A stretch of 64,000 bases of DNA from Fusibacter_C sp942493125 (lineage in GTDB: Bacteria; Bacillota; Clostridia; Peptostreptococcales; Acidaminobacteraceae). The position numbers and the translations under genes were made by a program. The notes below the pieces were generated by a model. The model did no database searches and was not told the DNA's origin. It saw nothing but the letters and a program-made list of their open reading frames with translations. The DNA is taken from positions 310,001 to 374,000 of the forward strand of contig OW818667.1 in assembly GCA_942493125.1 (NCBI GenBank), read 5' to 3'. Shown in pieces: positions 8,046 through 17,333 of this stretch (the first letter of the stretch is position 1; every line of letters starts with the position of its first letter).

Positions 8046-9434
8046 CTAAAACTTTAATCTCTCGCTAATAAAGCCAACGAGATCTTCAATTTTTACGCGT
8101 TCTTGCGTCATGGAATCTCTATGTCTAATCGTTACGCTCTGATCCTCTTCCGACTCAAAATCGTAAGTGATGCAGAAAGGTGTACCGATTTCGTCATGAC
8201 GTCTATATCTTTTACCGATGCTACCAGAATCATCAAAATCAACATTAAAATGCTCTGCAAGCGTCTCAAATACTTTCTCAGCTGATTCATTGAGCTTTTT
8301 AGAGAGTGGGAAAACAGCCGCTTTAAATGGTGCGAGCGCTGGATGGAATCTAAGTACGATTCTACTTGTACCGTCTTCGAGTGCTTCCTCGTCATATGCG
8401 TCAACCAAAAATGCCAATGTCACACGATCAGCGCCAAGTGAAGGCTCGATACAATATGGCACAAATTTTTCATTAGTGATTGGATCTTGATACATAAGAT
8501 CGACTTTTGCATGCGCCATATGCGCTTTTAAGTCGAAGTCCGTACGATCTGCTATGCCCCATAATTCACCCCAACCAAATGGAAAACGGTATTCGATATC
8601 CGTTGTCGCGTTGGAATAATGTGAAAGCTCTTCAGCTTCATGGTCTCTGAATTTTACATTATCAGGCTGCATGCCAAGCTTGTGAAGCCATGCCATACAA
8701 AATTCTTTCCAGTACGCAAACCATTTTAGATCTTCACCAGGTTCACAAAAAAATTCAAGTTCCATTTGTTCAAATTCACGTGTTCTAAAGGTAAAGTTAC
8801 CTGGTGTAATTTCATTTCTGAACGATTTACCGATTTGACCAATACCAAATGGTACTTTTTTACGCGATGCACGTTGAATCGCTTTGAAGTTGACAAAAAT
8901 GCCTTGTGCCGTTTCTGGTCTCAAGAAAATTTCAGTCGATGTATCCTCTACGACACCTTGGAACGTCTTGAACATGAGGTTGAATTGACGGATATTTGTA
9001 AAGTTGATCGCGCCGCAGTTTGAACATTTGATGCCTTCAGATGCGATGTATGCTTCCATTTTTTCATTGCCCCAAGCATCGACTGCATCTGGTGTTTCAC
9101 CTTTTGCCATCATATGTGCTTCGATCAGTTGATCGGCTCTGTACCGTGTTTTACAAGCTTTACAATCCATAAGTGGATCGTTGAATCCCCCTACGTGTCC
9201 CGAAGCAACCCAAACTTCTGGGTTCATAAGAATCGCAGTATCTATACCTACGTTGTATGGCGAACTCTGTACAAATTTTTTCCACCATGCTTGCTTCACA
9301 TTATTTTTAAGTTCAACACCTAGTGGACCGTAGTCCCAAGTATTCGCTAAGCCACCGTATATATCTGATCCTGGAAAAATAAAGCCTCTCGATTTAGATA
9401 ATGAAACAATTTTGTCCATAGTTAAAGGTTCCAT
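8046..9434 (-). CDS. glyS: Glycyl-tRNA synthetase, single-chain (alpha2) type
   Basis: Charges tRNA-Gly with glycine in the cytoplasm. This is the 462-residue single-polypeptide class II form, not the alpha/beta GlyQ-GlyS form of B. subtilis. It shows the N-terminal SRGFIFPGSDIYGGLANTWDYGPLG block, class II motif 2 (SFRNEITPGNFTFRTREFEQMELEFF), motif 3 (PSLGADRVTLAFL), and a C-terminal anticodon-binding domain with RYRRHDEIGTPFCITYD. A CKACKTRYRADQ/CSNCGAINF cysteine set marks the inserted zinc-like module. Start ATG at 9434 follows AGGAGG. A glycine T-box precedes it, so expression should rise when tRNA-Gly is uncharged. Confidence 0.97.
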   Translation of the reverse strand: MEPLTMDKIVSLSKSRGFIFPGSDIYGGLANTWDYGPLGVELKNNVKQAWWKKFVQSSPYNVGIDTAILMNPEVWVASGHVGGFNDPLMDCKACKTRYRADQLIEAHMMAKGETPDAVDAWGNEKMEAYIASEGIKCSNCGAINFTNIRQFNLMFKTFQGVVEDTSTEIFLRPETAQGIFVNFKAIQRASRKKVPFGIGQIGKSFRNEITPGNFTFRTREFEQMELEFFCEPGEDLKWFAYWKEFCMAWLHKLGMQPDNVKFRDHEAEELSHYSNATTDIEYRFPFGWGELWGIADRTDFDLKAHMAHAKVDLMYQDPITNEKFVPYCIEPSLGADRVTLAFLVDAYDEEALEDGTSRIVLRFHPALAPFKAAVFPLSKKLNESAEKVFETLAEHFNVDFDDSGSIGKRYRRHDEIGTPFCITYDFESEEDQSVTIRHRDSMTQERVKIEDLVGFISERLKF

Positions 9435-9476
9435 AGTGCCTCCTGTTTAATTTTTTCACAATAAATTTTGACAAAT

Positions 9477-9668
9477 AAAAAATCTTCCATCCCTTAATAA
9501 AATAAGGGACGAAAGATTATTCCGCGGTTCCACCCTAGTTGGCAATTTGCCCACTTGAATATGCATAGCTCAGAAGCGCCTTCATATTTCGGGAACGTTA
9601 GCTTACACCATACGCCAACTCTCTAGTGAACCCTCGATACTACTATTCTTCGTCTCAGCAGCACTTTT
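9477..9668 (-). promoter_or_regulatory. Glycine T-box leader of glyS with terminator/antiterminator
   Basis: The minus-strand leader contains the T-box core AGGGTGGAACCGCG (9522-9536), the AG-bulge region AGAGAGTTGG of stem I, and the specifier region GAAGGCGCTTCTGAGC, in which GGC (9578-9580) is a glycine codon. Downstream is a terminator with a stem TCTTTCGTCCCTTA paired to TAAGGGATGGAAGA and a T run at 9482-9477. Uncharged tRNA-Gly(GCC) would stabilise the antiterminator. Confidence 0.95.
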
Positions 9669-9688
9669 TTTTTGATTCTAACACAAAT

Positions 9689-9694
9689 ATTATA
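9689..9694 (-). promoter_or_regulatory. Probable -10 box of the glyS T-box transcript
   Basis: TATAAT on the minus strand about 20 bases upstream of the first T-box bases. No good -35 is seen 16-18 bases further up, so the call rests on the -10 and the position. Confidence 0.45.
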
Positions 9695-9711
9695 ACCTGT
9701 AAAGAAAATTA

Positions 9712-10275
9712 CTACTTTTTCAACTCTTCGTCGTCTGGAATATAATAGTCTTCTTCATTTTCTTCAGTTTCAAAGTTCTCAGCTTCAGCAGTTTTGTCAG
9801 TTGTATGTTTCGCGTCATACTCAGATTTCATGTTTTTCTTTTCTTTATTGATCATATTCATGAATTCGTCAAATTTTTCTTGTGTCAAATCGTTGAAATT
9901 GATCATGCCACCGTCTTTTTTCAAGATTTTGATTTCACAACCCGTTGCAATAGCTGCGATGATACCTGCTACAGTTGGAATCGTAAAAATCACAGCACTG
10001 ATGGCGCCAGCAACAATCGGTAAATCCACGACGATTTTGCCGTTCTTTTCGATGAGAATCTGACTAACCATGCCTTCATTGACAAGGGCTTTGAGGCGAT
10101 CGATAATCTCTTGTCCATTAACTTTCTTAGATGATTTTGTCTCAGACTGCTCTTCTAAATAGACGATTGCTTTCAAGACATCGCCTTCGTTGAGTTCAAG
10201 TGCATCCTTCGCCACTTTATAGTTTACGCCAGTTCTTCCAATTACTTCATCCACCATTTCAAGTGTTATTCTCAT
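9712..10275 (-). CDS. DUF4342 domain protein with N-terminal UBA-like helix bundle
   Basis: A 187-residue protein of unknown role. Residues 1-45 (MVDEVIGRTGVNYKVAKDALELNEGDVLKAI) resemble the UBA/TS-N fold seen at the start of elongation factor Ts. The middle has the DUF4342 pattern with a GMVSQILIEKNGKIVVDLPI beta segment, then a hydrophobic glycine/alanine stretch at about 84-113 that could be one or two membrane passes. The C-terminal 50 residues are highly acidic and charged. Start ATG at 10275 follows GAGGAG. It stands alone between a chemoreceptor and the glyS T-box, with its own probable promoter. Function unknown. Confidence 0.8.
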   Translation of the reverse strand: MRITLEMVDEVIGRTGVNYKVAKDALELNEGDVLKAIVYLEEQSETKSSKKVNGQEIIDRLKALVNEGMVSQILIEKNGKIVVDLPIVAGAISAVIFTIPTVAGIIAAIATGCEIKILKKDGGMINFNDLTQEKFDEFMNMINKEKKNMKSEYDAKHTTDKTAEAENFETEENEEDYYIPDDEELKK

Positions 10276-10310
10276 ATGAATTCTCCTCGTATAAACAAAT
10301 TGTTACATGT

Positions 10311-10338
10311 ATTATACCACTTTATATTTTATTGTTGA
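10311..10338 (-). promoter_or_regulatory. Probable promoter of the DUF4342 gene
   Basis: TATAAT (10311-10316) on the minus strand with TCAACA (10333-10338) 16 bases upstream, 36 bases before the start codon. The -10 is perfect and the -35 matches at four of six positions. Confidence 0.5.
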
Positions 10339-10382
10339 CACATTTTTCGGATTTATAGCCTGTTTTTAACGATATTCTAATG

Positions 10383-10420
10383 AAAAAACAGTGTCATACG
10401 AAAGTCGTCATATGACACTG
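10383..10420 (-). terminator. Intrinsic terminator after the chemoreceptor gene
   Basis: A perfect 10-bp stem (CAGTGTCATA/TATGACACTG) with a 12-base loop followed by TTTTTT on the minus strand, 18 bases after the stop. Confidence 0.92.
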
Positions 10421-10437
10421 CTAATTGTGTTAAATAC

Positions 10438-12426
10438 TTAGATTGTAAACTTGCTGATATTTTCTTCGAGTTTGATTGCCAACTCTCTGAGTTTTTCTGC
10501 AGAAGATGCAACTTCTTCAACAATAGCGGTTTGCTCTTGCATCGATGCACTAACCTCTTCAGAAGCAGCTGCAGCCTCCTCTGAGATGCTTGCGATGCTT
10601 GAGATGCTATCAAGAATTTCGATCTTGCTCGTATCGAGAACTTCTATATCTTTAGATACGGCATCGATAACACCTTGAATGTTAGTAATCGCTTCGAAAA
10701 TTTCTTTGAACGACGCCTCAACTTTTTGTACGGCGAAGTTTTGATCATTTGAACGCAATTTAACTTCTTGCATAATCGTAACGGTGTTTTTACTACCAGT
10801 TTGAATGCTGCCTACGATGTTTTTAATTTCTCCAGCAGCTTTGCTTGATTCTTCAGCAAGTTTTCTAATCTCGTCTGCTACAACGGCAAAACCTCTACCA
10901 TGTTCACCAGCTCTAGCAGCTTCGATGGAAGCGTTAAGTGCCAACAGGTTCGTCTGCTCAGCAATCGTGCTGATCGCTTGAACGATACTACCAATAGCAA
11001 GTGATTGATCGGCAAGCTCTTGGATGGCCATTTCAGTTTTATGTGTGGCATCGTTGTTTTCCGTATTCTTTTGACGGAGTACGTTGACGGCATCAACACT
11101 GGTTTTGTTGATATCGCTGGCTTTTTTTGATTGATCGATCATAGAGACGATGTTTTCAGTAAGCATTCTGATGTTATTGCCCATTTGTGTGGCAATTTTA
11201 CTGCTCGTCTCACTGTCTGCCGCTTGTTTGGAAGCGCCCATAGCAACCTCTTCAACAGCGTGCGCAACTTCTTTCGAAGCTTGAGTCGAACGATCGGATA
11301 AGTTGACGAGGTTATTGGATGAAGACAATACATCTGCGGTGGCGTCATGCACGTTGTGCATTAATCCTGAGATGCTGTCGAGCATTTCATTTAAATCATC
11401 GGACAACTGTCCAATTTCATCATTTGACTTGATACTGATGCGTTTCGACAAGTCACCTTTGCTGACGACGCTGATATATTGGCTAATCAGTTTAATATTT
11501 TTCAATATAACATTTGAGAATATGATTGCGACGATGATGGCTATTGCCAATAACAATGAAGAAATGCCTAATAGTGTTATTAAAAGTGTACGCGTTTGAT
11601 CCGCGATTTCACTTTCATCTACCATTGCGACGATCTTCCAACCAAGTTCATCGATCGATGTGACAAAGGCAATTTTATCTACGCCGTCATAAGTGTATTC
11701 AAATTCACCTGAAGCATTGTTGTTGATGAAATCTTTCAATGAAGCTACGGCGATTTCTTTGCCGACGAGTTCTTTATTTGGATGTGTAAAAGGAATGCCA
11801 TTAGAATCAACGACCATTACATAGCCATTTTTACCGACAGTGATCGCATTCATTGTTGCAGCAATTTTTGAGATATCTAGGTCGATTGCCAAGACACCTT
11901 CAAAACTTCCAGAAAAGCTTTTCACAGGTTTTGCAGCTGATATAACAACAATACTAGTGTCTGAAGCGTCCGCATATGGCTGCGTCCAGATAAAATTGTC
12001 AGCAGCGACTGCATCTGAATACCATGGTCGAGTCGTCGCATCGTAATCAGCTGGAAGATCTACTTCTGGCCATATATGAAACGATTTGTCCTTATAACCA
12101 ACGTACACGTTTTTCACTTCTGCATATTCGCTTATAAATGACTGAAAAGACTTGTACATCCATTCTTGATTCTCTACGACGCCTCTTGCAGATTTGACAT
12201 TGGGATCTTCCGACATCAATCGCGTTGCGCGTTCGTAAATTGCCATATAATTCAATGTGCTGTTCTTGATTTGATCTGAAACTTCAGTTGTGGAATTCTT
12301 CATATTTTCATAAAACGAATCGGTGGTGATCTTGTAGACAATACCACTTAATGCAATCATCGGAATCGTGATTACAAGCACAAATGCTAAAATCAATTTT
12401 GCGCGTAAGCTGAATTTTTTCTTCAT
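10438..12426 (-). CDS. Methyl-accepting chemotaxis protein with extracellular dCache-type sensor
   Basis: Membrane chemoreceptor that signals through CheW/CheA to the flagellar motor. Start is set at 12426 (MKKKFSLRAK), preceded by GGGGAGGG; the frame extends 14 codons further up without a site. The 662 residues show TM1 (about 10-32), a periplasmic-type sensor to about 280 with the Cache patterns TRPWYSDAV and GVLAIDLDI, TM2 (about 282-305), a HAMP linker, and a signalling domain with the hairpin tip EIRKLAEESSKAAGEI and the conserved FAVVADEIRKLAEES. The ligand is not predictable, though such sensors often bind amino acids. It is a single-gene unit; no che genes are nearby. Confidence 0.95.
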   Translation of the reverse strand: MKKKFSLRAKLILAFVLVITIPMIALSGIVYKITTDSFYENMKNSTTEVSDQIKNSTLNYMAIYERATRLMSEDPNVKSARGVVENQEWMYKSFQSFISEYAEVKNVYVGYKDKSFHIWPEVDLPADYDATTRPWYSDAVAADNFIWTQPYADASDTSIVVISAAKPVKSFSGSFEGVLAIDLDISKIAATMNAITVGKNGYVMVVDSNGIPFTHPNKELVGKEIAVASLKDFINNNASGEFEYTYDGVDKIAFVTSIDELGWKIVAMVDESEIADQTRTLLITLLGISSLLLAIAIIVAIIFSNVILKNIKLISQYISVVSKGDLSKRISIKSNDEIGQLSDDLNEMLDSISGLMHNVHDATADVLSSSNNLVNLSDRSTQASKEVAHAVEEVAMGASKQAADSETSSKIATQMGNNIRMLTENIVSMIDQSKKASDINKTSVDAVNVLRQKNTENNDATHKTEMAIQELADQSLAIGSIVQAISTIAEQTNLLALNASIEAARAGEHGRGFAVVADEIRKLAEESSKAAGEIKNIVGSIQTGSKNTVTIMQEVKLRSNDQNFAVQKVEASFKEIFEAITNIQGVIDAVSKDIEVLDTSKIEILDSISSIASISEEAAAASEEVSASMQEQTAIVEEVASSAEKLRELAIKLEENISKFTI

Positions 12427-12508
12427 ATTTTGCCCTCCCCATATAGCTGTAACCCTTGAGTAATACATTGATACCCTCTATGTTAAAAATATTAACATAT
12501 TTCAACAT

Positions 12509-12539
12509 AAAAAAAAAGAAAGCGTATAAACACTTTCTT
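12509..12539 (-). terminator. Intrinsic terminator downstream of recO
   Basis: On the minus strand AAGAAAGTG and CGCTTTCTT form a 9-bp stem (one G-U) with a 6-base loop and a run of nine T. It is 135 bases past the recO stop, and no gene is seen between. Confidence 0.85.
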
Positions 12540-12673
12540 GTCAATCCTAAAAGTTGCAATTTTACAACCAAATTTTAAGTGTTGCACAAAAATTTGAAAG
12601 TAAAATTAATGCGTAAAATGAGATTTAAAAAGTCAGAAGTTTCAAATATTGAAAATGAAATATTTTCATATGC

Positions 12674-13438
12674 TCAAATTGATGAGAAAAACGATTTTGA
12701 TTTGATCTCTTTGATGCCATTGTGATACTCTATGAATGCTTCAAAAATTTCCATCAAATGTTTGATGTAATTTTCGTGAATCTTAGTTTTATCAATGATT
12801 CTAATGTCTTTGACCTCTAGGTACTTGATGAGGTTAATCATCTGAGCATTGAGCTTGTATCCTTTGTAAAGCGTCGTTTCACAATGGTTGCAGACAATAC
12901 CACCTGCATTGACTGAAAAATATAGTGATTCAGCCTCTTTCCCACAACTTGAACATGCATTTGTGAGATTAGGACTGTGACCAGTGAGGACGCTGAGTTT
13001 AATCAAATAAGTCAATCTTAAGAGTTCAAAAGACATGATGTCAACCTCATCCCCTTTTGCAGCTTTACTTGCAAGAATTGAGATGATCTCGACGATCAAT
13101 TGGTAATGCGCAACATCAACGACATTAGAAATCGTAATTAAGTTGCAAAGTTCAATAAAGTAGTTGCCATATGCGAGCGTATCAAGACGATCCGCAATTC
13201 TAAAATGAGAATCGACGATTTCACAGGAATTGACCTTCATTGTTTTATTATGCGTATTTAAGATAAAGGTGCCAAAAACAAATGGTTTAGAACAGGCGGC
13301 AAGTTGCGATTTTGAGCTTTTAGCACCGTTGGCAACAACATCAATTTTTCCAGCTTTCTTTGAAAAAAGCGTTAAAAACAAATCGTTGTTGAGTGTTTTT
13401 GATGTTCTTATAACCAATGCATCTGTCTCAAAAAACAT
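12674..13438 (-). CDS. recO: DNA repair protein RecO
   Basis: Recombination mediator of the RecFOR pathway that helps load RecA onto SSB-coated single-stranded DNA. The 254 residues are normal for the family. The N-terminal OB fold starts MFFETDALVIRTSKTLNNDLFLTLFSKKAGKI, and a C-terminal helical domain carries a four-cysteine zinc site (CSSCGKEAE ... CNHC). Start ATG at 13438 follows GGAGAAG. It lies downstream of era as in B. subtilis, but an mgtE gene has been placed between them; the corrected mgtE stop is 10 bases before the recO start. Confidence 0.93.
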   Translation of the reverse strand: MFFETDALVIRTSKTLNNDLFLTLFSKKAGKIDVVANGAKSSKSQLAACSKPFVFGTFILNTHNKTMKVNSCEIVDSHFRIADRLDTLAYGNYFIELCNLITISNVVDVAHYQLIVEIISILASKAAKGDEVDIMSFELLRLTYLIKLSVLTGHSPNLTNACSSCGKEAESLYFSVNAGGIVCNHCETTLYKGYKLNAQMINLIKYLEVKDIRIIDKTKIHENYIKHLMEIFEAFIEYHNGIKEIKSKSFFSSI

Positions 13439-13448
13439 GACTTCTCCT

Positions 13449-14818
13449 CTATGATTTAGCTAACATAAATGTTGCCAATGAAAAATAGATCGACAATGCA
13501 GCAACGTCTATCGTCGTGGTTATGAAAGGTGCTGAGGCAACCGCGGGATCCACACAATTTTTTTGAAGACCAATGGCACAATCGTACCGATTGTCGCTGC
13601 CGCTGTCATGTTGACCCACATTGAAATACCAACGATGAGGGCAATGTTGTAATCGCCATTTAAAAAGATTGAAGCAACACCTACAAGAAGTGAACAGACA
13701 AGGCCAACAGCGAGACCGACGGATATTTCATGGATCAGTGTTCTTAAGATGCCTGTACCTTCGATAACGTGTGTCGCGATGTTTCTTACAGTTATCGTTG
13801 AGGATTGCGTACCGACGTTGCCGCCAATACCTGTGAGAAGTGGCATAAACAAAGCAAGAGATGCGTTTGCAGTGATTGTTTCCTGATAGCTTGCAAGGAC
13901 TCTCGAGGATAGAATACCGCCAAATATCGTTATGATCAACCACGGTAATCTGGATTTTATCGAGTTTTTCACACGATTAAATAACGTCGTATCACTTTCA
14001 TAGATTTCATCTTCAGAAGTACCGGCAAACTTAAAGATATCTTCTGTAGCTTCTTCTTCGATGATATCGAGAACGTCGTCGATGGTGATGATACCCAGAA
14101 GGACGTTGTTGTTATCTACAACTGGAACTGCAAGTAAGTCGTATTTGGAAACGATGCGTGCAACTTGTTCCTGGTCCTCATTGACATTAACCGTGATGAT
14201 ATTTTCGTTCATGATGGAATCGACAGAGCGATTTGGCGCAGATATGATCAACTCTCTAAGTGAGATAACGCCGACCAAACGGTCGATTTCGTCCGTTACA
14301 TAGATATAATAGATGGTTTCTGCATCTGGTGCTGTAGAACGCAGCGTTTCGATGGCATAATATACGGAATAATTTTTGCGAATCGATACATAATCCTTCG
14401 TCATGAGACGTCCAGCTGTGCCCTCTTCGTATATCAAGAGCTCTTTGACGTCTGCCGCATCTTCATAATCGAGAAATGCGATGATTTCTTTTTGTCGACT
14501 TTCAGAGAGATCGCTCAATTTATCAACGATATCATCTTGAGACATATTTTCAAGTAATGTAACCTTTTTTTCATACGACAAATCTTTAAGGATATCACTA
14601 AAGTGTTCAGAGTTGATTTCTTCTAGAACTTCTGTGGCTTGTTCATCGGACAACAATCCAAATACGATCATCTGTTGATCATCTTCAAGATTTTCAAGCA
14701 CTTCAGCGATGTCAGCGGCATGCATGTCTTCAAGGTATTTGTGCAGTTCAAGTTCTCGATTCTTTTCCAATAATTCTTCTACTTTTGATAAGTATTCATA
14801 AAACATTAACATGCCCAT
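13449..14818 (-). CDS. mgtE: Magnesium transporter MgtE, apparently frameshifted near the C-terminus
   Basis: Magnesium-gated Mg2+ channel of the inner membrane. Start ATG at 14818 follows AAGGAGGTGGC. The N-terminal MgtE domain (about 1-125) and two CBS domains (about 130-255, with SVYYAIETLRSTAPDA and LLAVPVVDNNNVLLGIITIDDV) sense Mg2+; a membrane domain follows with SSRVLASYQE and PLLTGIGGNVGTQSSTI. The zero frame stops at 13520 after FKKIVWIPRLPQHLS. The expected end (CVDPAVASAPFITTT ... SIYFSLATFMLAKS) continues in the -1 frame to a TAG at 13449-13451. The shift point is an A7 run (plus strand T7 at 13558-13564). It may be a sequencing error, a real mutation, or slippage. The coordinates given cover both frames. 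Confidence 0.85.
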
Positions 14819-14841
14819 GTATGCCACCTCCTTAGAAATTT

Positions 14842-14873
14842 AATAAGGGTAAGTTCATCACTTACCCTTTATT
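14842..14873 (-). terminator. Hairpin between era and mgtE
   Basis: Inverted repeat AATAAAGGGTAAG/CTTACCCTTATT on the minus strand, one base bulged, with a 7-base loop. The tail ATTAAATTTC is AT-rich but not a clean T run. It may be a weak terminator or processing hairpin separating era from mgtE. Confidence 0.5.
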
Positions 14874-14920
14874 AATATACGCTATAATGTTGAATTAATA
14901 AACATTTTTTTGCTCTAAGG

Positions 14921-15820
14921 CTATTCTTTATAGCCGAGGTTTTTAAGAAAGTTTGTATTGTCACGCCATCCTTCTCGGACTTTGACGAACAACTGCAAGT
15001 TGACCTTTTTCTGCAAAAGTGTTTCAATATCTTGTCTTGCACTTTTGCCGATGCCTTTGAGTTTTCTACCCTCTTTGCCTATGATGATGCCTTTGTGTGA
15101 CGTCTTCTCACAGATGATATCAACTTCTATATCGTAGATCTCAATATTGTCTTTGTTGGTGCGTTGCTTCATGCTCTGCACTTCAACAGCAACTCCGTGT
15201 GGAATCTCATCGTCGATGTACATCAGAACTTTCTCACGGACGATCTCGCCCACAATTGTACGTTCCGTTTGATCGGTCATATGATCTGTTGGATAAAATG
15301 TTGGACCTTCTGGAAGATCTTCTTTGATAGCTTTTATGAGCTCTGGAATACCCTTGCCGTTAACAGCAGATAAACCAATGACTTTTTTGATAAATGGAAA
15401 TTGACTATACGCCTCAAAGATGAGTTTAAATGCATCTGGCGTTATGAGATCAACTTTGTTGATGGCCAATATGACATCGACTTTAGCCGCTTCGATGAAT
15501 TCAAGTAAATACTCGTCACCAGGGCCGATTTTGGTTGAATGGTCAACCATCAAAATAACGACATCCACATCGTCTACAGCACTTTTTGCACTTGAAACCA
15601 TGTAGTCGCCCAATTTGTTTTTGGGTCTGTGAATACCAGGCGTGTCGACAAATATGATTTGACTGTCATCGTCGTTATATACACCGGTAATTTTATGCCG
15701 CGTCGTTTGGGGTTTGCTCGACATGATGGCGATTTTCTCACCGATGATGCCGTTTAACAAAGTTGACTTACCGACATTTGGCCTACCGATAATCGTAACA
15801 AAACCTGACTTAAAATGCAT
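14921..15820 (-). CDS. era: GTPase Era
   Basis: GTPase that binds the 3' end of 16S rRNA and assists 30S subunit maturation. The 299 residues contain G1 (GRPNVGKS, residues 12-19), the G2 threonine pair in KPQTTRHKI, G3 (DTPGIH), G4 (NKVD) and G5 (SAVNGKG), then a C-terminal KH domain (IEVDIICEKTSHKGIIIGKEGRKLKGIGKSA region). Start ATG at 15820 follows AGGAGG. It is downstream of cdd with a 12-base gap, matching the conserved ybeY-cdd-era grouping, and close partner YbeY is encoded in the same run. Confidence 0.97.
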   Translation of the reverse strand: MHFKSGFVTIIGRPNVGKSTLLNGIIGEKIAIMSSKPQTTRHKITGVYNDDDSQIIFVDTPGIHRPKNKLGDYMVSSAKSAVDDVDVVILMVDHSTKIGPGDEYLLEFIEAAKVDVILAINKVDLITPDAFKLIFEAYSQFPFIKKVIGLSAVNGKGIPELIKAIKEDLPEGPTFYPTDHMTDQTERTIVGEIVREKVLMYIDDEIPHGVAVEVQSMKQRTNKDNIEIYDIEVDIICEKTSHKGIIIGKEGRKLKGIGKSARQDIETLLQKKVNLQLFVKVREGWRDNTNFLKNLGYKE

Positions 15821-15832
15821 TAATGCCTCCTA

Positions 15833-16222
15833 TTATTTAAGGTCAATCTGTGTGAATGACTTAGGTAATAATTCTTCTATTTTATAGACTTCATAATCAT
15901 AGTCTTTTGCTACTATGATGTCAATATCTTTTCCAAACTCGACGATGACTTGTCTGCATATGCCACATGGGAATGTGTAATCTTTGCTGGATGACACAAC
16001 CGCAATGGCTTTGAACGCCTTTTCACCTTCTGAAATTGCTTTAAAGATTGCTGTTCTCTCTGCGCAATTTGTCGCACCATAAGATGCGATTTCTATATTA
16101 CAACCTGTATATACAGCACCACTTTCCGTTAATAATGCTGCACCTACTTTGAAATTTGAATAAGGCGAATACGAAAAAGCCATTGCCTCATATGCCTTCT
16201 GAACCAGTTGATCGTAAGTCAT
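15833..16222 (-). CDS. cdd: Cytidine deaminase
   Basis: Converts cytidine and deoxycytidine to uridine and deoxyuridine in pyrimidine salvage. The 129 residues are the short tetrameric form. Zinc ligands and catalytic glutamate are visible in GCNIEIASYGATNCAERTA (cysteine and glutamate) and in PCGICRQVIVEF. Start is taken at ATG 16222 (MTYDQLVQ), 7 bases after GAGGTGG; a GTG three codons upstream overlaps that site. It lies between the DUF3048 gene and era. Confidence 0.95.
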   Translation of the reverse strand: MTYDQLVQKAYEAMAFSYSPYSNFKVGAALLTESGAVYTGCNIEIASYGATNCAERTAIFKAISEGEKAFKAIAVVSSSKDYTFPCGICRQVIVEFGKDIDIIVAKDYDYEVYKIEELLPKSFTQIDLK

Positions 16223-16235
16223 AAATACCACCTCA

Positions 16236-17333
16236 TTAATTTATTGTTTCTACATTGCCCAGCTTGACGACTTGAAACCAAGTCACACCAGGATTTAGCT
16301 TAATCTCATTGCCCGTTTGGTCAAAGAAACGCGTCATATCGGCGGCTGAATCCTTTTGCCATGTAACATTGATGGTTTTGCCAGCAGTGTAGAACTTACC
16401 CTCACCTGAAGCGATCAAGTCGACATCTAAGCGACCCTCATTGTCCAGTACAACTGTTTTTGCGTATTGGACGAGAATGTTCGTGCAGCTTAAATGCACT
16501 TTTGAATCTTCATCGAGATGGGGTTCACCATTAGTATATCTATAATAGACTTTTTCTGCATCGTTATATATATACGAAGTGAAATAGCCAATTTTGTCTG
16601 TTTGAACAGGTTCTTTGTAAACAAATGTAATTTTAGCTGCATCAGCACCCTCAATCACAGTAAAGTCTTCATAAAAGTCTAGAAATTTGACATCGACGCT
16701 TGACTTGTAACCAAGTCTGTTGCCATCTTTGACGAGCACTTCAGATGAAGTGTACATATTGTGAGGGGCATTTTTATGCTTTTCTCTCCAAAACGCACCA
16801 CTCGATAAGCCATCGATATCAGCTAATCCCAGTTTTCTGATGTCACTTAATGCTTGCATGGAGCCACCGACATGAACGTAATACGGATCGTATTCAAATG
16901 CTTTTTCAACAAAATAAGGTCTTGAACTCCTTACTGGACCAACATGATCCGGATAGTTGCCATAGAACACCGCCATATAGCGCGTAATTTGACCTTCCGC
17001 TAATATTTCATAGATGATGTCTGCTTCTGAAAGCGCCGCTTGAGGTCTCGCATAGTATTGATTGTCAAGCATGACGACGATGGGACGTCTGTTAGTCAAA
17101 TCTGCATTGGCAACTTTTCCAGTCAATGGATTGATAGCACCTGTCGTATTAGGGCCTGCTTCCGTCGTTTGAACAGCTTCAGTCGTCAAGTTATCTGGTA
17201 CTTCTATGCTGTTCACTTGCTCTTCCGTTGTTTCGGCTTGGCTACTTCTTATTACTTTAACTGCGAATGCCATCGTGAGTACTACGACTATAATAAAAGC
17301 AAATGCGGCACCCAATAAGAGCTTTTTATTCAT
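16236..17333 (-). CDS. DUF3048 (YerB-like) membrane-anchored protein
   Basis: A 365-residue protein with an N-terminal membrane anchor (LLGAAFAFIIVVVLTMAFAV, residues 5-24), a short linker rich in T, E and N, and an extracellular DUF3048 domain starting near INPLTGKVANADLTNRRP and including PQAALSEADIIYE and VGPVRSSRPYF. It resembles B. subtilis YerB, a lipoprotein of unknown biochemical role, but has no lipobox cysteine here, so it is probably held by its transmembrane helix. Its ATG overlaps the ybeY stop (TATGA), and the AGGAGG site lies inside ybeY, so translation is likely coupled. It occupies the place where dgkA stands in B. subtilis. Confidence 0.85.
   Translation of the reverse strand: MNKKLLLGAAFAFIIVVVLTMAFAVKVIRSSQAETTEEQVNSIEVPDNLTTEAVQTTEAGPNTTGAINPLTGKVANADLTNRRPIVVMLDNQYYARPQAALSEADIIYEILAEGQITRYMAVFYGNYPDHVGPVRSSRPYFVEKAFEYDPYYVHVGGSMQALSDIRKLGLADIDGLSSGAFWREKHKNAPHNMYTSSEVLVKDGNRLGYKSSVDVKFLDFYEDFTVIEGADAAKITFVYKEPVQTDKIGYFTSYIYNDAEKVYYRYTNGEPHLDEDSKVHLSCTNILVQYAKTVVLDNEGRLDVDLIASGEGKFYTAGKTINVTWQKDSAADMTRFFDQTGNEIKLNPGVTWFQVVKLGNVETIN

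Noticed and set aside
14828..14920. Magnesium (M-box) riboswitch before mgtE
   Set aside because: The gap is only 93 bases and holds a single simple hairpin, too short for the M-box fold.
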